Of a stretch of 64,000 bases of DNA, positions 7,154 to 16,488 are shown piece after piece. Positions within the stretch are counted from its first letter, which is position 1. Each line of letters opens with the position of its first letter. The DNA comes from Pontibacillus yanchengensis. Lineage in GTDB: Bacteria > Bacillota > Bacilli > Bacillales > BH030062. The notes below the pieces were generated by a model, which worked only from the letters and a program-made list of their open reading frames with translations, was not told where the DNA came from and searched no databases. The DNA lies in NCBI RefSeq assembly GCF_009856295.1, contig NZ_WMEU01000002.1, forward strand, positions 186,001 through 250,000. The letters are read 5' to 3'. Both the position numbers and the translations under genes were made by a program.

Positions 7154-7465
7154 CGCAACCTCAACCTTTCCTAAGTAATTGTATAGCACCATCATCGACA
7201 GATAGCTCGATTTTTATTCACAAAAATGAGATTTTCTCACAAAAGTGTGAATAATGTACAAGCGGAGGCTAATACGTTCTAATATGCACAACAAATTGCG
7301 AAGGGGCTGGCGAAACAGATTACGTTTTACCTATTCGAATTAAATAGCGCAGGCTGCAGCTTAAAACGTAGTTAAGAATCGTATAATTTCGGAGGTTAAT
7401 AGGTTAAATGGATTTCGTTTTAGGAGGGACTATCTCTTATTGAGATACTTTGAGGAGGTGGAGCG
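7154..7465. other. Divergent regulatory region between repressor and FtsK genes
   Basis: These 312 nt contain the operator dyad at 7216-7252 and no convincing gene. The rightmost part has an inverted ATCTC/GAGAT pair (7431-7446) and then the strong ribosome site GGAGGTGGAG for the gene at 7466. A promoter for the rightward operon must lie here but was not assigned confidently. Confidence 0.5.
7216..7252. promoter_or_regulatory. Imperfect dyad, probable repressor operator
   Basis: ATTCACA (7216-7222) and TGTGAAT (7246-7252) form the outer arms of an inverted repeat, with TGAGA (7227-7231) and TCTCA (7235-7239) as inner arms. It lies 63 nt upstream of the repressor start, in the divergent region before the FtsK gene. 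Confidence 0.6.
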
Positions 7466-8764
7466 ATGTTTGTAGAAATCCTATCAAGCGCGGCGATGGG
7501 AAGTTTGCTCGGGTACACATACATTTATCAAGCAGGTTTAGGCGGGAATGATAAGAAGAAAATCGAGAATATAGCAAAGAATTGCGGCTTAGTTGCGAAA
7601 GACGGCAAAACTATCCGGATCCATCGGCGTTCAAAAAAGGACGGCTATACGGAGTATGTTTTCCAAATACCGCAAGGGCTGTCTGCGAAAGAGTTCCGGA
7701 ATAAACTCGACCATTTTCAAGACGGTTTAAACATAAAGAAAAGCGTCCTAGACCTCGCACTTTCCGACTTTAAGGAGGTTAACTGGCGAGGCGATTTATT
7801 ATCCGAAATAAGAGCGGTAATTGAGAAGCGACAAAAGCTCCGGAAAACAGTCGAGGTAGAGTTCGACGGTATGCTGAAATTCCGTGTTTATAACGAAGGC
7901 CTGCCGGAGTTGTTCGAGTACACCGAGGAGTTATTCGATAAGGTGAAGACGTGGGAAATTCCGATAGGCGTAGCGTTAGGCGGCCGATTAATTAAGCATG
8001 ACTTCGATAAACTCGCGCACATGATTATCGGCGGAACTACTGACTTCGGAAAATCGAACGCTTTAAAGGTAATTATTACGACGCTTATCCATAAGCAGCC
8101 GAAACATGTATCGTTCTCTTTAATCGACCTAAAAGGCGGGCTTTCATTTAGTCGCTACAAAAACGTTAAGCAAGTCGATCGAGTAGCGAAGAACAGTAAA
8201 GAAGCGCTCGAAGCCTTAGAGGCGGTGCAACTACGACTAAACAAAACGATGGAATACCTCGAAGCTAACGGTTACGAGGACGTCAAAGAAGCGGGTATAA
8301 AAGACCGCCATTTCATCGTCATAGACGAAGCTGCGGACATAGCAGACAACGATAAATGCCAGGAGATTCTGAAGGACATAGCGCGGCGAGGTCGGGCGGC
8401 TGGCTTCCGGTTGTTGTACGCGACTCAATATCCTACGAGAGAAACGGTAAGCTCGCAGGTGAAGCGGAATTGTATAACGCGATTATGCTTCGTACTAGAT
8501 ACGGAGATAGCGAGTCGAGCGGTGCTAGACGAAGGCGGAGCGGAGGAGCTGCCGTTAATACAAGGGCGGGCGATTTATAAAGCGCATAAGAAAACCGTCA
8601 TACAGACGCCTTATATCGAAAATAAATTCATCGAGAAAACCATTCAACCGCACGTTAATATCCGAGCTAAGAGGGAGAGTGGGAAACGCCATGAACAAGG
8701 TCATACAAAAGGAACAACGCGAAGAAAACATACTCTTATCGTTGAAGAAACTGCATTATCTTAG
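7466..8764 (+). CDS. FtsK/SpoIIIE-type DNA translocase ATPase of the element
   Basis: A 432-residue protein from ATG 7466. Residues 1-25 are hydrophobic, and a variable region runs to about 160. The FtsK ATPase core shows a Walker A motif GGTTDFGKS (189-197), DLKGGLSF at 221-228, and a Walker B stretch HFIVIDEAAD (282-291). There is no gamma DNA-reading domain or multi-pass membrane region, so it is much smaller than SpoIIIE. Such ATPases occur in conjugative elements as coupling proteins, and in temperate Bacillus phages beside replication-relaxation genes. It overlaps the next gene by 74 nt, so the two are coupled. Confidence 0.88.
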   Translation: MFVEILSSAAMGSLLGYTYIYQAGLGGNDKKKIENIAKNCGLVAKDGKTIRIHRRSKKDGYTEYVFQIPQGLSAKEFRNKLDHFQDGLNIKKSVLDLALSDFKEVNWRGDLLSEIRAVIEKRQKLRKTVEVEFDGMLKFRVYNEGLPELFEYTEELFDKVKTWEIPIGVALGGRLIKHDFDKLAHMIIGGTTDFGKSNALKVIITTLIHKQPKHVSFSLIDLKGGLSFSRYKNVKQVDRVAKNSKEALEALEAVQLRLNKTMEYLEANGYEDVKEAGIKDRHFIVIDEAADIADNDKCQEILKDIARRGRAAGFRLLYATQYPTRETVSSQVKRNCITRLCFVLDTEIASRAVLDEGGAEELPLIQGRAIYKAHKKTVIQTPYIENKFIEKTIQPHVNIRAKRESGKRHEQGHTKGTTRRKHTLIVEETALS

Positions 8765-9281
8765 TCGATCGCAACTTCAAGCCTTACATGACTTAGGCAG
8801 TACAAGGAACGCGCAAAGAATCCTCCAAGATATGTCGCCGTACCTATCAAGTTTTCGGGACGGCGAGAACGTCTACTACTTAAATAAGGAAGGCCGCGAA
8901 CGAGTTAACGCTAAAAAAGCATTTAAGAAGACGACGCAAGCCCGGCATTACCTTATGCGTAACTCTTTATACATCGCGTTCGGTTCTCCGGCTACGTGGA
9001 AGAACGAGGTTAAGCTAGAGGTATCGGGCAACGTGAAGGTAATTGCCGACGCTATTTTTACGCGAAACAACCAATACCATATTATCGAGGTCGATCACAC
9101 GCAGAAAATGAGTAAGAACCGCGGGAAAATCGAGCGTTATAAGCAACTAATCGAGCTCGGCGTATTCCAAAAGCATCCAATATTCACCTGGATAACGACG
9201 ACGGCTTATCGCGAAAAACAGTTAAGTAAATTGTTAGACGGAATGGAACATCAGATATTTACAATCGCAGACTTTCATTAA
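8691..9281 (+). CDS. Replication-relaxation family protein
   Basis: A 196-residue protein. ATG 8691 is chosen; GTG 8679 in the same frame is an alternative. The N-terminal half is a winged-helix-like domain (ILLSLKKLHYLSRSQLQALHDLG, then RNAQRILQDM). The C-terminal half carries a nuclease-like strand-helix block (KVIADAIFTRNNQYHIIEVDHTQKM, then KIERYKQLIE). This layout matches the replication-relaxation family linked to plasmid replication and DNA relaxation. It is read with the upstream FtsK gene, so the two probably act together on element DNA. Confidence 0.8.
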   Translation: MNKVIQKEQREENILLSLKKLHYLSRSQLQALHDLGSTRNAQRILQDMSPYLSSFRDGENVYYLNKEGRERVNAKKAFKKTTQARHYLMRNSLYIAFGSPATWKNEVKLEVSGNVKVIADAIFTRNNQYHIIEVDHTQKMSKNRGKIERYKQLIELGVFQKHPIFTWITTTAYREKQLSKLLDGMEHQIFTIADFH

Positions 9282-9295
9282 AGGGAGGGCTTAGT

Positions 9296-9778
9296 ATGGC
9301 TAAGCGTTTATTTCAACCGAAAGTACAAACGGTGGGTAGTGTCTCGGAGTTCTTAAGCGGAGAGGGTACGTTAAAAAAGGAAATAGCGAGGTTTAATCGT
9401 CACGCAGCGGCCCACGGGTTAAAGGCGAGTTTAACCACGTTAGCAACCGGAGTTACGGCGGTAAGCATTACGGGCAAAGCGTTCGTAACTCACGCCTCGG
9501 CGCAAGCAGTTACCGTGCAAGGCGGGCCGGTCGACTACGTGAAAGGCAAGGCGAAGGAGCAGATCGTTCAAGCGTTCCAGCCGTTGGTCGATATGATACA
9601 GGCGCTAAGTTATCCGATAGCTCTCGTAATGCTGACGGGTGGGGCGTTGCTATTTATGATAAATCAGAAGGACAAAGGAATATCGCTCATACAAAACGCG
9701 TCTATCGGCTATATCCTCGTCCAGCTAATGCCGTTAATGATGCAACTACTCGTAGGTATCGGCGGAGCGGTCGGTTAA
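9296..9778 (+). CDS. Secreted or membrane protein, VirB2/holin-like layout
   Basis: A 160-residue protein from ATG 9296 behind AAGGGAGGG. A basic N-terminal domain is followed by a hydrophobic segment (about 43-63) with a possible signal-peptidase site (THASAQA), a short polar stretch, and two membrane helices (about 103-122 and 133-157) joined by a short KDKG loop. Signal sequence plus two helices is the layout of VirB2/TrbC-type secretion pilins, but a phage holin is also possible. It is the last gene before the attachment site and is probably co-transcribed with the FtsK and relaxation genes. Confidence 0.6.
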   Translation: MAKRLFQPKVQTVGSVSEFLSGEGTLKKEIARFNRHAAAHGLKASLTTLATGVTAVSITGKAFVTHASAQAVTVQGGPVDYVKGKAKEQIVQAFQPLVDMIQALSYPIALVMLTGGALLFMINQKDKGISLIQNASIGYILVQLMPLMMQLLVGIGGAVG

Positions 9779-10011
9779 GTCCTACGTACAGACTACGTAT
9801 ACAATAAGAAGAAACGCGGAAATTTCTTACGGTTGTACTTTCGACATCCTTCGGGTAGAATAGTGTACGTAATACACAAAACGACTCGAACGTGAGACTC
9901 GTAGGGAATCCGTGAGACTTTGTAAAATCGGTTTGACCACCGATAAAGCCCGTCATAATGACCGTTTGATTGTCCGTAATGGTAAACGGAATTACATACG
10001 CGAAAGAAAAT
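9779..10011. other. Element right end, non-coding
   Basis: No supportable gene. The stretch between the last element gene and the tRNA fragment has direct and inverted short words (GTGAGACT at 9892-9899 and 9912-9919; ACGGA/TCCGT pairs) that could be integrase arm sites. Minus-strand reading frames here come from translating the tRNA sequence and are not genes. Confidence 0.4.
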
Positions 10012-10057
10012 CGGCCTTCTAAGCCGTAGGTCGGGAGTTCGAATCTCTCCTGGGACA
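10012..10057 (+). repeat. Attachment site: 3' fragment of tRNA-Arg(TCT)
   Basis: The 46 nt are the 3' part of a tRNA: the anticodon loop CTTCTAA (anticodon TCT) closed by CGGC/GCCG, the variable region, a T arm with TTCGAAT, and the 3' acceptor strand CTGGGAC plus discriminator A. The upstream 30 nt do not supply D arm or 5' acceptor strand. This is what remains at the distal end when an element integrates into a tRNA gene; the restored full gene should lie at the left end, outside the window. Confidence 0.88.
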
Positions 10058-10078
10058 CTTCGTTTTACGAATGGAAAG

Positions 10079-10114
10079 GAAGACATTAGGTTGATTACCT
10101 AATGTCTTCTTTTT
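10079..10114 (+). terminator. Terminator of the original tRNA gene
   Basis: A perfect 12-bp stem (10079-10090 with 10098-10109), loop TTGATTA, then a T run. It lies directly after the tRNA remnant and so belongs to the chromosome; the insertion has separated it from its tRNA promoter. Confidence 0.85.
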
Positions 10115-10358
10115 ATTTAGGATTATTGGTTGGAACTTCGTAACTTCATAATAAGTATTCTTAATATATATTTTTGTTAAAGAATGTTATGATGTTTTCA
10201 GGTGAAGATAAGTGAAACATTCAACATGAAAAAAGGAGTTTTTATCTTCATATCGAATGTATATTTAGGAGCTCGTGTATTTGGAAAATGATGAATACTA
10301 GGTCGATGGATACATATGATAAAAGAAAATCAAAACAAATAATGAGGGGAGGGACAAC
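10115..10358. other. Intergenic region before ysoA
   Basis: AT-rich, with no convincing gene. An extended -10 (TG-T-TATGAT, 10185-10193) may drive ysoA; a matching -35 is weak. Confidence 0.35.
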
Positions 10359-11354
10359 ATGACCAAAGAAAAAGCAGATGTCGTAATATTTCCGAAATGG
10401 AAAACATCTTTAGAAGAAAATGGGCTAGCAGCCTTGAAGGCAAAAAAATATGAAGAAGCACTTGAACATTTTGATCAGTTAATACAATTTGAAGCTGCAA
10501 ATTCAGAAGTGCTGACTGGTAAATTAATTGCGCTGATGGAGTTAGGTAGGTACACAGAAGCAGAAACAATTTGCCGTGATTTAATGAAGTTAGATGATGG
10601 TCACTACTTCCAATACTTACATATATACTTAACTGTTTTATTTCAGACAAGTCAATACGAAGAGCTAATTGATTTACTAGATGAAGTTTTCAAATCAGAT
10701 GATATCCCGCAAGAACTTAGACAACAATTCTGGCAACTATATGATATTACTGAAAAGCTAAAAGTAGATGAAACGAAAACGGAACATATGGAAAGTTTAG
10801 ATGAATTTTTGGTAGCGTTGGATACAGAAGATGTGAAAACGCAATGGCAACTTTTATCTAAATTAAGAAAAACAAGTATTCAGCCTTATTTGAATGATGT
10901 AGCTCCATACTTAAAAAAAGAACATATTCAACCTGTCATTAAAACGGCACTTTTGCAATGGATGCAAGAGCAACAAGTAGAAAGAAATGTAGAGGTACAA
11001 AAACTTGGAGAATCGCTCGTAGTTAATCCTAGTGAGCTATCAGATATCCTTGCTCACCCATCATCTATACATATATTGAACTTATTAAATGAAGTGGAAC
11101 AAAATAATCCAACCTTATATGAGTTTATTCAACAACTTTTATTTAGGTATATGTACGTGAGATTTCCGATTATGCCAAATGATAAGGAATTACCATCTAT
11201 AGCCAAAGCCTTGTTTGAATTAAGTTCTACATATCTACAACTTGAGAATGAACCATTTCCTATGGCATCCTCAATACCAGATGATTCAGTGGATGTATGG
11301 AAACAACAAATTGAATACTATGAAGTGCATTATTTCTCTGTATTAGATGAATAA
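10359..11354 (+). CDS. ysoA: TPR-repeat protein YsoA
   Basis: A 331-residue cytoplasmic protein from ATG 10359 (GAGGGGAGGGA upstream). Residues about 18-130 contain tetratricopeptide helices (AALKAKKYEEALEHFDQLIQF, then LMELGRYTEAETICRDLM); the rest is helical without a catalytic motif. Recognition rests on the TPR region and on the conserved position directly before tig, where ysoA lies in Bacillus. TPR proteins act as adaptors; the partner is unknown. It is the first chromosomal gene after the integrated element. Confidence 0.82.
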   Translation: MTKEKADVVIFPKWKTSLEENGLAALKAKKYEEALEHFDQLIQFEAANSEVLTGKLIALMELGRYTEAETICRDLMKLDDGHYFQYLHIYLTVLFQTSQYEELIDLLDEVFKSDDIPQELRQQFWQLYDITEKLKVDETKTEHMESLDEFLVALDTEDVKTQWQLLSKLRKTSIQPYLNDVAPYLKKEHIQPVIKTALLQWMQEQQVERNVEVQKLGESLVVNPSELSDILAHPSSIHILNLLNEVEQNNPTLYEFIQQLLFRYMYVRFPIMPNDKELPSIAKALFELSSTYLQLENEPFPMASSIPDDSVDVWKQQIEYYEVHYFSVLDE

Positions 11355-11421
11355 TGCAATATGCTTTTTTAGTGAAATGCATTCAGTATTTCTATTAATG
11401 GAATCATCATATGGTTGATTG

Positions 11422-11449
11422 TTGAAAGCAGAAAGTATTATGTTATAAT
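11422..11449 (+). promoter_or_regulatory. SigA-type promoter of tig
   Basis: TTGAAA (11422-11427), a 16-nt spacer and a perfect TATAAT (11444-11449), about 100 nt before the tig start. Confidence 0.65.
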
Positions 11450-11547
11450 AAGGTGGTTGCAATTTATACACTGCCTTCTTTTGTATGTAGATTACGAAAC
11501 AACCATTATACACAATGAATGTATTAATAGATTTTGGAGGGAAAATC

Positions 11548-12834
11548 ATGTCAGCAAAATGGGAAAAGTTAGAAGGAAACGAAGGTCAATTAACAGTAGA
11601 AGTAGATGCGGAAGAATTTGACCAAGCCTTAAATCAAGCATTTAAAAAAGTAGTAAAAGACGTCCAGGTACCAGGATTCCGTAAAGGAAAAGTACCTCGT
11701 CCGATTTTCGAACAACGTTTTGGTGTGGAGTCTCTTTATCAAGATGCTCTAGACATCATTCTTCCTGAAGCGTACTCAAACGCTCTTCAAGAAACAGGCA
11801 TTAACCCAGTTGATCGCCCAGAAGTAGACGTAGAGCAAATCGAAAAAGGCAAAAACCTTATCTTCACTGCAAAAGTAACAGTTAAGCCTGAAGTAGAGCT
11901 TGGCGATTACAAAGGTCTTGAAGTAGAAGAGCAAGACACTCAAATAACAGATGAAGATGTAGAGAACGAACTACAACAACAACAAGAAAAGCAAGCTGAA
12001 TTGGTTGTTAAAGAAGAAGGTACAATTGAGAATGGCGATACAGTAGTAATGGACTTTGAAGGATTCGTAGATGGAGAAGCGTTTGAAGGCGGACAAGCTG
12101 ATAACTATTCTCTAGAAATCGGTTCTGGCACATTCATTCCTGGATTCGAAGAACAGCTTGTAGGCAAATCTTCTGGCGAAGAGACAGAAGTAGAAGTTAC
12201 ATTCCCAGAAGAGTACCATGCTGAAGAGTTAGCAGGAAAGACTGCAACATTCAAAGTAAAAGTACACGAAGTGAAAACAAAAGAACTTCCAGAACTTGAT
12301 GATGAATTTGCTAAAGACGTAGATGAAGAAGTAGAAACTCTTGCTGAACTTAAAGAAAAAACTAAGGCACGTCTACAAGAAGAAAAAGAACGTGAAGCAG
12401 AAAACACGAAACGTGAAGAGATTGTTAATAAAGCAACTGACAATGCTGAAATCAACGTACCAGATGCTATGGTAGACACAGAGCTAGACCGTATGGTTAA
12501 AGAGTTCGAACAACGTCTACAAATGCAAGGTATGACGATGGACATGTATTTCCAATTCACAGGTCAAGATGAGAATGCACTTAAAGAGCAAATGAAAGAA
12601 GATGCTAGTAAACGTGTGAAAACAAATCTTGTACTTGAAGCAATTTCTGAAGCAGAAAATGTTGAAGTAACAGAAGAAGATATTAATGCAGAGCTAGAAA
12701 ACATGGCTTCTATGTATCAAACAGATGTTGAGAACTTGAAGCAAATGCTAGGTGGCAATACTGACGCGGTTGAAGAAGATCTTAAAATTAAAAAAGCGAT
12801 CGACTTCCTTGTAGCAGAAAGCAAATCTGCATAG
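11548..12834 (+). CDS. tig: Trigger factor
   Basis: A 428-residue ribosome-associated chaperone and peptidyl-prolyl isomerase. The N-terminal ribosome-binding signature GFRKGKVP lies at 43-50. The FKBP-type domain covers about 160-245, and the helical C-terminal arms form the substrate cradle. ATG 11548 follows TGGAGGGA; the longer frame from 11515 has no site. Length fits the family. It has its own promoter and terminator. In Bacillus, tig sits beside clpX, linking nascent-chain folding to proteolysis. The protein is strongly acidic, in line with a halophilic host. Confidence 0.98.
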   Translation: MSAKWEKLEGNEGQLTVEVDAEEFDQALNQAFKKVVKDVQVPGFRKGKVPRPIFEQRFGVESLYQDALDIILPEAYSNALQETGINPVDRPEVDVEQIEKGKNLIFTAKVTVKPEVELGDYKGLEVEEQDTQITDEDVENELQQQQEKQAELVVKEEGTIENGDTVVMDFEGFVDGEAFEGGQADNYSLEIGSGTFIPGFEEQLVGKSSGEETEVEVTFPEEYHAEELAGKTATFKVKVHEVKTKELPELDDEFAKDVDEEVETLAELKEKTKARLQEEKEREAENTKREEIVNKATDNAEINVPDAMVDTELDRMVKEFEQRLQMQGMTMDMYFQFTGQDENALKEQMKEDASKRVKTNLVLEAISEAENVEVTEEDINAELENMASMYQTDVENLKQMLGGNTDAVEEDLKIKKAIDFLVAESKSA

Positions 12835-12845
12835 TCTACACTAAA

Positions 12846-12876
12846 AACAAGGCGCGACATGATCGTGCCTTGTTTT
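12846..12876 (+). terminator. tig terminator
   Basis: AACAAGGCGCGA (12846-12857) pairs with TCGTGCCTTGTT (12863-12874), one G-U, followed by T. Confidence 0.85.
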
Positions 12877-13355
12877 TTACTAAAAAAACAAAGTTGTCCT
12901 ACTTTTACTACCATTTCTTACATATACATATAATATAGTTTGTATGCAGAATCAGTTCAGATAGGGGTTACTACTCGTAACGAAAAAATATAAAAAGATA
13001 CATAGCCCTTTTGTCACTGGTGATTGTTATGATTTTCTGAAATGAAGTATGGAATGTTCGTTCTTATGGAAAAATACATATCACCTAACGAACTTCTTTT
13101 ACTATCTAATTATTATCTAATGAGCATGTTGTTGTTTAACCACTTAGTTTTACCTTAAATGATTGACTTCTTTTCAGCACATGTACATAATGAATACAAA
13201 TAACAGGAAAGATTCTTCTTTAGAGAGTTTTTTACTTTTAGTACTATATATAATTTGATATGATGACGTAAAGAAGCGTTTTTATATTCTATGTAATGTT
13301 AATATTAAGTTTATGTATAGATTTGTTGTGACTTATACTTTGAGAGGTGAAAAGC
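12877..13355. other. Long intergenic region upstream of clpX
   Basis: About 480 AT-rich nt with no gene seen on either strand. The clpX promoter candidate is at 13163-13191, leaving a 5' leader of roughly 155 nt. No CtsR-like or CIRCE operator was recognised. Confidence 0.5.
13163..13191 (+). promoter_or_regulatory. SigA-type promoter candidate for clpX
   Basis: TTGACT (13163-13168), a 17-nt spacer and CATAAT (13186-13191): near-consensus elements at ideal spacing. Confidence 0.6.
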
Positions 13356-14633
13356 ATGTTTAAATTTAACGAAGAGAAAGGGCAATTAAAGTGTTCTTTC
13401 TGCGGCAAGACTCAAGATCAAGTCCGTAAGCTTGTAGCCGGACCAGGAGTTTATATATGCGATGAGTGTATTGAATTATGTACAGAAATTGTTGAGGAAG
13501 AATTAGGTAATGAAGAAGAAGTGGAATTTAAAGAAGTACCTAAGCCTCAAGAGATAAACTCCATTCTCGATGATTACGTAATTGGTCAAGATTATGCTAA
13601 GAAGTCGTTGTCTGTAGCTGTTTATAATCACTATAAACGTATCAATGCCGTTCAAAAGCAGGATGATGTAGAGCTTGCTAAGAGTAACATCCTAATGCTT
13701 GGACCAACAGGTAGTGGTAAAACATTACTAGCGCAAACATTAGCTCGAATACTAAATGTGCCGTTTGCTATGGCTGATGCTACATCATTAACGGAAGCTG
13801 GTTATGTTGGTGAAGACGTAGAAAACATCCTTCTTAAACTAATTCAAGCTGCCGACTATGATGTAGAAAAAGCAGAAAAAGGTATTATTTATATTGATGA
13901 AATTGATAAAGTTGCACGTAAATCAGAAAACCCATCTATTACACGAGATGTATCTGGTGAAGGTGTTCAACAAGCGTTGCTTAAAATTCTAGAGGGTACT
14001 GTAGCTAGCGTTCCTCCTCAAGGTGGACGTAAGCATCCCCACCAAGAATTTATTCAAATCGACACGGCTAACGTACTGTTTATTGTAGGTGGAGCCTTTG
14101 ATGGAATAGATCAAATTGTAAAACGCCGTCTTGGTAAAAAAGTAATTGGCTTCGGCTCTGAAGATAAGAGTGCCGAGGATATGGATAAAGGGGAAGTACT
14201 AACAAAGGTACTACCAGAAGACTTATTACGTTATGGCTTAATTCCTGAATTTATTGGTCGTCTTCCAGTTATTGGAGCATTAGAGCCGCTTGATGAAGAT
14301 GCTCTAGTAGAAATTCTTACGAAACCAAAGAATGCTCTTGTTAAGCAATATCAGAAGTTATTCCAAATTGATAATGTAGAACTTGAATTTGAAGAAGAAG
14401 CCCTTCGTGAAATAGCTCGCAAAGCCATCGAGCGTAAAACAGGTGCACGTGGTTTGCGTTCCATTATTGAAGGCATCATGTTGGATGTTATGTATGAATT
14501 GCCAGGTCGTGAAGATATCGAAAAATGTATCATCACTCCAGACACTGTTACAAAAGAAAATGGTCGTCCAAAGTTTGTACTAAGCGATGGCACAGTTAAA
14601 GATGAAAACGAAACACCAAAAGAAAGTGCTTAA
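13356..14633 (+). CDS. clpX: ATP-dependent Clp protease ATP-binding subunit ClpX
   Basis: A 425-residue AAA+ unfoldase that feeds substrates to ClpP. The N-terminal zinc-binding domain has Cys13, Cys16, Cys35 and Cys38. Walker A GPTGSGKT is at 116-123, the pore loop GYVG at 149-152 and Walker B YIDE at 179-182; an arginine-finger and sensor region follows. ATG 13356 (GAGAGGTG upstream) gives the family's usual MFKFNEEKG start. It is monocistronic, with its own terminator. Confidence 0.99.
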   Translation: MFKFNEEKGQLKCSFCGKTQDQVRKLVAGPGVYICDECIELCTEIVEEELGNEEEVEFKEVPKPQEINSILDDYVIGQDYAKKSLSVAVYNHYKRINAVQKQDDVELAKSNILMLGPTGSGKTLLAQTLARILNVPFAMADATSLTEAGYVGEDVENILLKLIQAADYDVEKAEKGIIYIDEIDKVARKSENPSITRDVSGEGVQQALLKILEGTVASVPPQGGRKHPHQEFIQIDTANVLFIVGGAFDGIDQIVKRRLGKKVIGFGSEDKSAEDMDKGEVLTKVLPEDLLRYGLIPEFIGRLPVIGALEPLDEDALVEILTKPKNALVKQYQKLFQIDNVELEFEEEALREIARKAIERKTGARGLRSIIEGIMLDVMYELPGREDIEKCIITPDTVTKENGRPKFVLSDGTVKDENETPKESA

Positions 14634-14636
14634 TAT

Positions 14637-14664
14637 AAAACAGTAGCCCTAGGGCTACTGTTTT
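14637..14664. terminator. clpX terminator
   Basis: A perfect palindrome whose arms (AAAACAGTAGCCCT and its complement) form a 12-14 bp stem ending in TTTT. Confidence 0.85.
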
Positions 14665-14814
14665 ATTCATGATAAAGGGTACTAACTTGTTATGGATTAA
14701 GACGGAATGCAAAGTTTAGTATGATAGAATTTCATGCGGTCCTAAGGTTTAATGTGTTCATTTGCGGAGATACTAGCTGATAACATTAAAGATGAAATGC
14801 AGGAGGAATCTTTT

Positions 14815-16488
14815 ATGACATTAGCTGGTATTGCTCTTTTTGTGCAGCTTTTCTTTGGAATAGTAATTGGTTTGTATTTTTGGAATTTATTAAAGAATCA
14901 ACGCTCGCAAAAGGTTACAATCGACCGTGAATCAAAAAAAGAACTAGGCGAACTTAGGAAGATGCGACAAATCGCATTATCTGAACCCTTATCCGAGAAG
15001 GTGCGGCCGAAAACATTTGAAGATATTGTTGGACAACATGATGGAATTGAGGCTTTACGTGCAGCTATATGTGGTGCGAATCCTCAACACGTTATTATTT
15101 ATGGCCCTCCTGGAGTTGGAAAAACGGCAGCAGCGAGATTAGTTCTAGAAGAAGCAAAACAATTTGCAGAGTCACCTTTCAGAACAGATGCTGTGTTCGT
15201 CGAATTAGACGCCACCACAGCTCGATTTGATGAACGTGGAATTGCTGATCCTTTAATTGGATCTGTTCATGACCCTATTTATCAGGGGGCTGGGGCAATG
15301 GGGCAGGCTGGCATCCCGCAACCAAAGCCAGGTGCTGTATCCAATGCACATGGTGGCGTCTTATTCATTGATGAAATTGGCGAGTTGCACCCCATTCAAA
15401 TGAATAAATTATTAAAAGTGCTTGAAGATCGTAAAGTTTATTTCGAGAGTGCCTATTATAGTGAAGAAAATCAGCAAATCCCCTTACATATCCATGAGAT
15501 TTTTAAGAAAGGATTGCCTGCTGATTTTAGGATGATTGGAGCTACAACGCGACGCCCTGAGGAAATCCCTCCTGCAATACGCTCCCGTTGTTTGGAAGTC
15601 TTTTTCCGGGAGCTTGAGCATGAAGAAGTTATAGAAATTGCTCAAAAAGCCGCAAACAAAATTCAATTTTCTGTAGAAGAAAAAGGGCTATCCACTCTTG
15701 CAGATTACGCAAGAAATGGAAGAGAAGCGGTGAATATGATTCAAATTGCTTCTGGAATTGCAAAAAAAGCTAACAAAGATACAGTAAGTAGAGCAGAAAT
15801 TGAGTGGGTGGTAGATGCATCTCAACTGGCACCACGTTACGAAAAGAAGATTTTTTCTCAAGATCAGGTTGGTATCGTAAATGGACTTGCAGTGTATGGG
15901 CCTAATTCAGGCTCTTTACTTGAAATAGAAGTAAGTGTTTTGCCTACGAATCAGCAAGGAGCAATAAATATCACAGGTATTGCAGAAGAAGAAAGTATTG
16001 GTAGCCAAAGTAAATCCATTCGAAGAAAAAGTATGGCTAAGGGTTCTATCGAAAATGTCATTACAGTGCTTCGATCTCTAGGAGTACCTGCGCATGAATA
16101 CGATATACATGTAAACTTTCCTGGTGGTATTCCTGTTGATGGTCCATCAGCAGGTATAGCAATGGCAGTAGGGATTTATTCGGCCATTCATAAAATCCCG
16201 GTTAGACATGACCTGGCACTGACTGGCGAGATTAGTATTCATGGGCATGTAAAACCAGTCGGTGGTGTTATGTCTAAAATTAAAGCTGCCAAACGAGCTG
16301 GAGCGAATAAAGTCCTCATTCCTGCTGATAATAATCAAGCAATGTTTGAAAAAATTGATGGGATAAACATTGTTCCGATTCATCATATACAAGAAGCACT
16401 GACCTTGTGCCTAGCAGGAGATATACAATCCTTATTAAAAGAGAAACGTTTATTACCCAATCCCAAGCGTAATACACAATCTTCATAA
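14815..16488 (+). CDS. lonB: ATP-dependent protease LonB
   Basis: A 557-residue membrane-anchored Lon-type protease. Residues 2-26 form one membrane helix, Walker A GPPGVGKT is at 97-104, and the C-terminal peptidase domain has the Ser445/Lys488 dyad at the standard 43-residue spacing. It lacks the large Lon N-terminal substrate domain, which distinguishes it from LonA next door. ATG 14815 (AGGAGG upstream) replaces an upstream in-frame start at 14752. In B. subtilis lonB is a forespore (SigF) gene that helps remove SigH; sporulation control here is inferred, since no clear SigF promoter was seen. Confidence 0.97.
   Translation: MTLAGIALFVQLFFGIVIGLYFWNLLKNQRSQKVTIDRESKKELGELRKMRQIALSEPLSEKVRPKTFEDIVGQHDGIEALRAAICGANPQHVIIYGPPGVGKTAAARLVLEEAKQFAESPFRTDAVFVELDATTARFDERGIADPLIGSVHDPIYQGAGAMGQAGIPQPKPGAVSNAHGGVLFIDEIGELHPIQMNKLLKVLEDRKVYFESAYYSEENQQIPLHIHEIFKKGLPADFRMIGATTRRPEEIPPAIRSRCLEVFFRELEHEEVIEIAQKAANKIQFSVEEKGLSTLADYARNGREAVNMIQIASGIAKKANKDTVSRAEIEWVVDASQLAPRYEKKIFSQDQVGIVNGLAVYGPNSGSLLEIEVSVLPTNQQGAINITGIAEEESIGSQSKSIRRKSMAKGSIENVITVLRSLGVPAHEYDIHVNFPGGIPVDGPSAGIAMAVGIYSAIHKIPVRHDLALTGEISIHGHVKPVGGVMSKIKAAKRAGANKVLIPADNNQAMFEKIDGINIVPIHHIQEALTLCLAGDIQSLLKEKRLLPNPKRNTQSS

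Noticed and set aside
9702-10058. Minus-strand frames over the att region beginning MSQERFELPTYGLEG
   Set aside because: This sequence is the familiar reverse translation of tRNA T-arm and anticodon DNA; the frame has no ribosome site and overlaps the tRNA fragment.
10227-10292. 21-codon frame MKKGVFIFISNVYLGARVFGK upstream of ysoA
   Set aside because: No convincing ribosome site, and ysoA has its own site further down; it could be chance.
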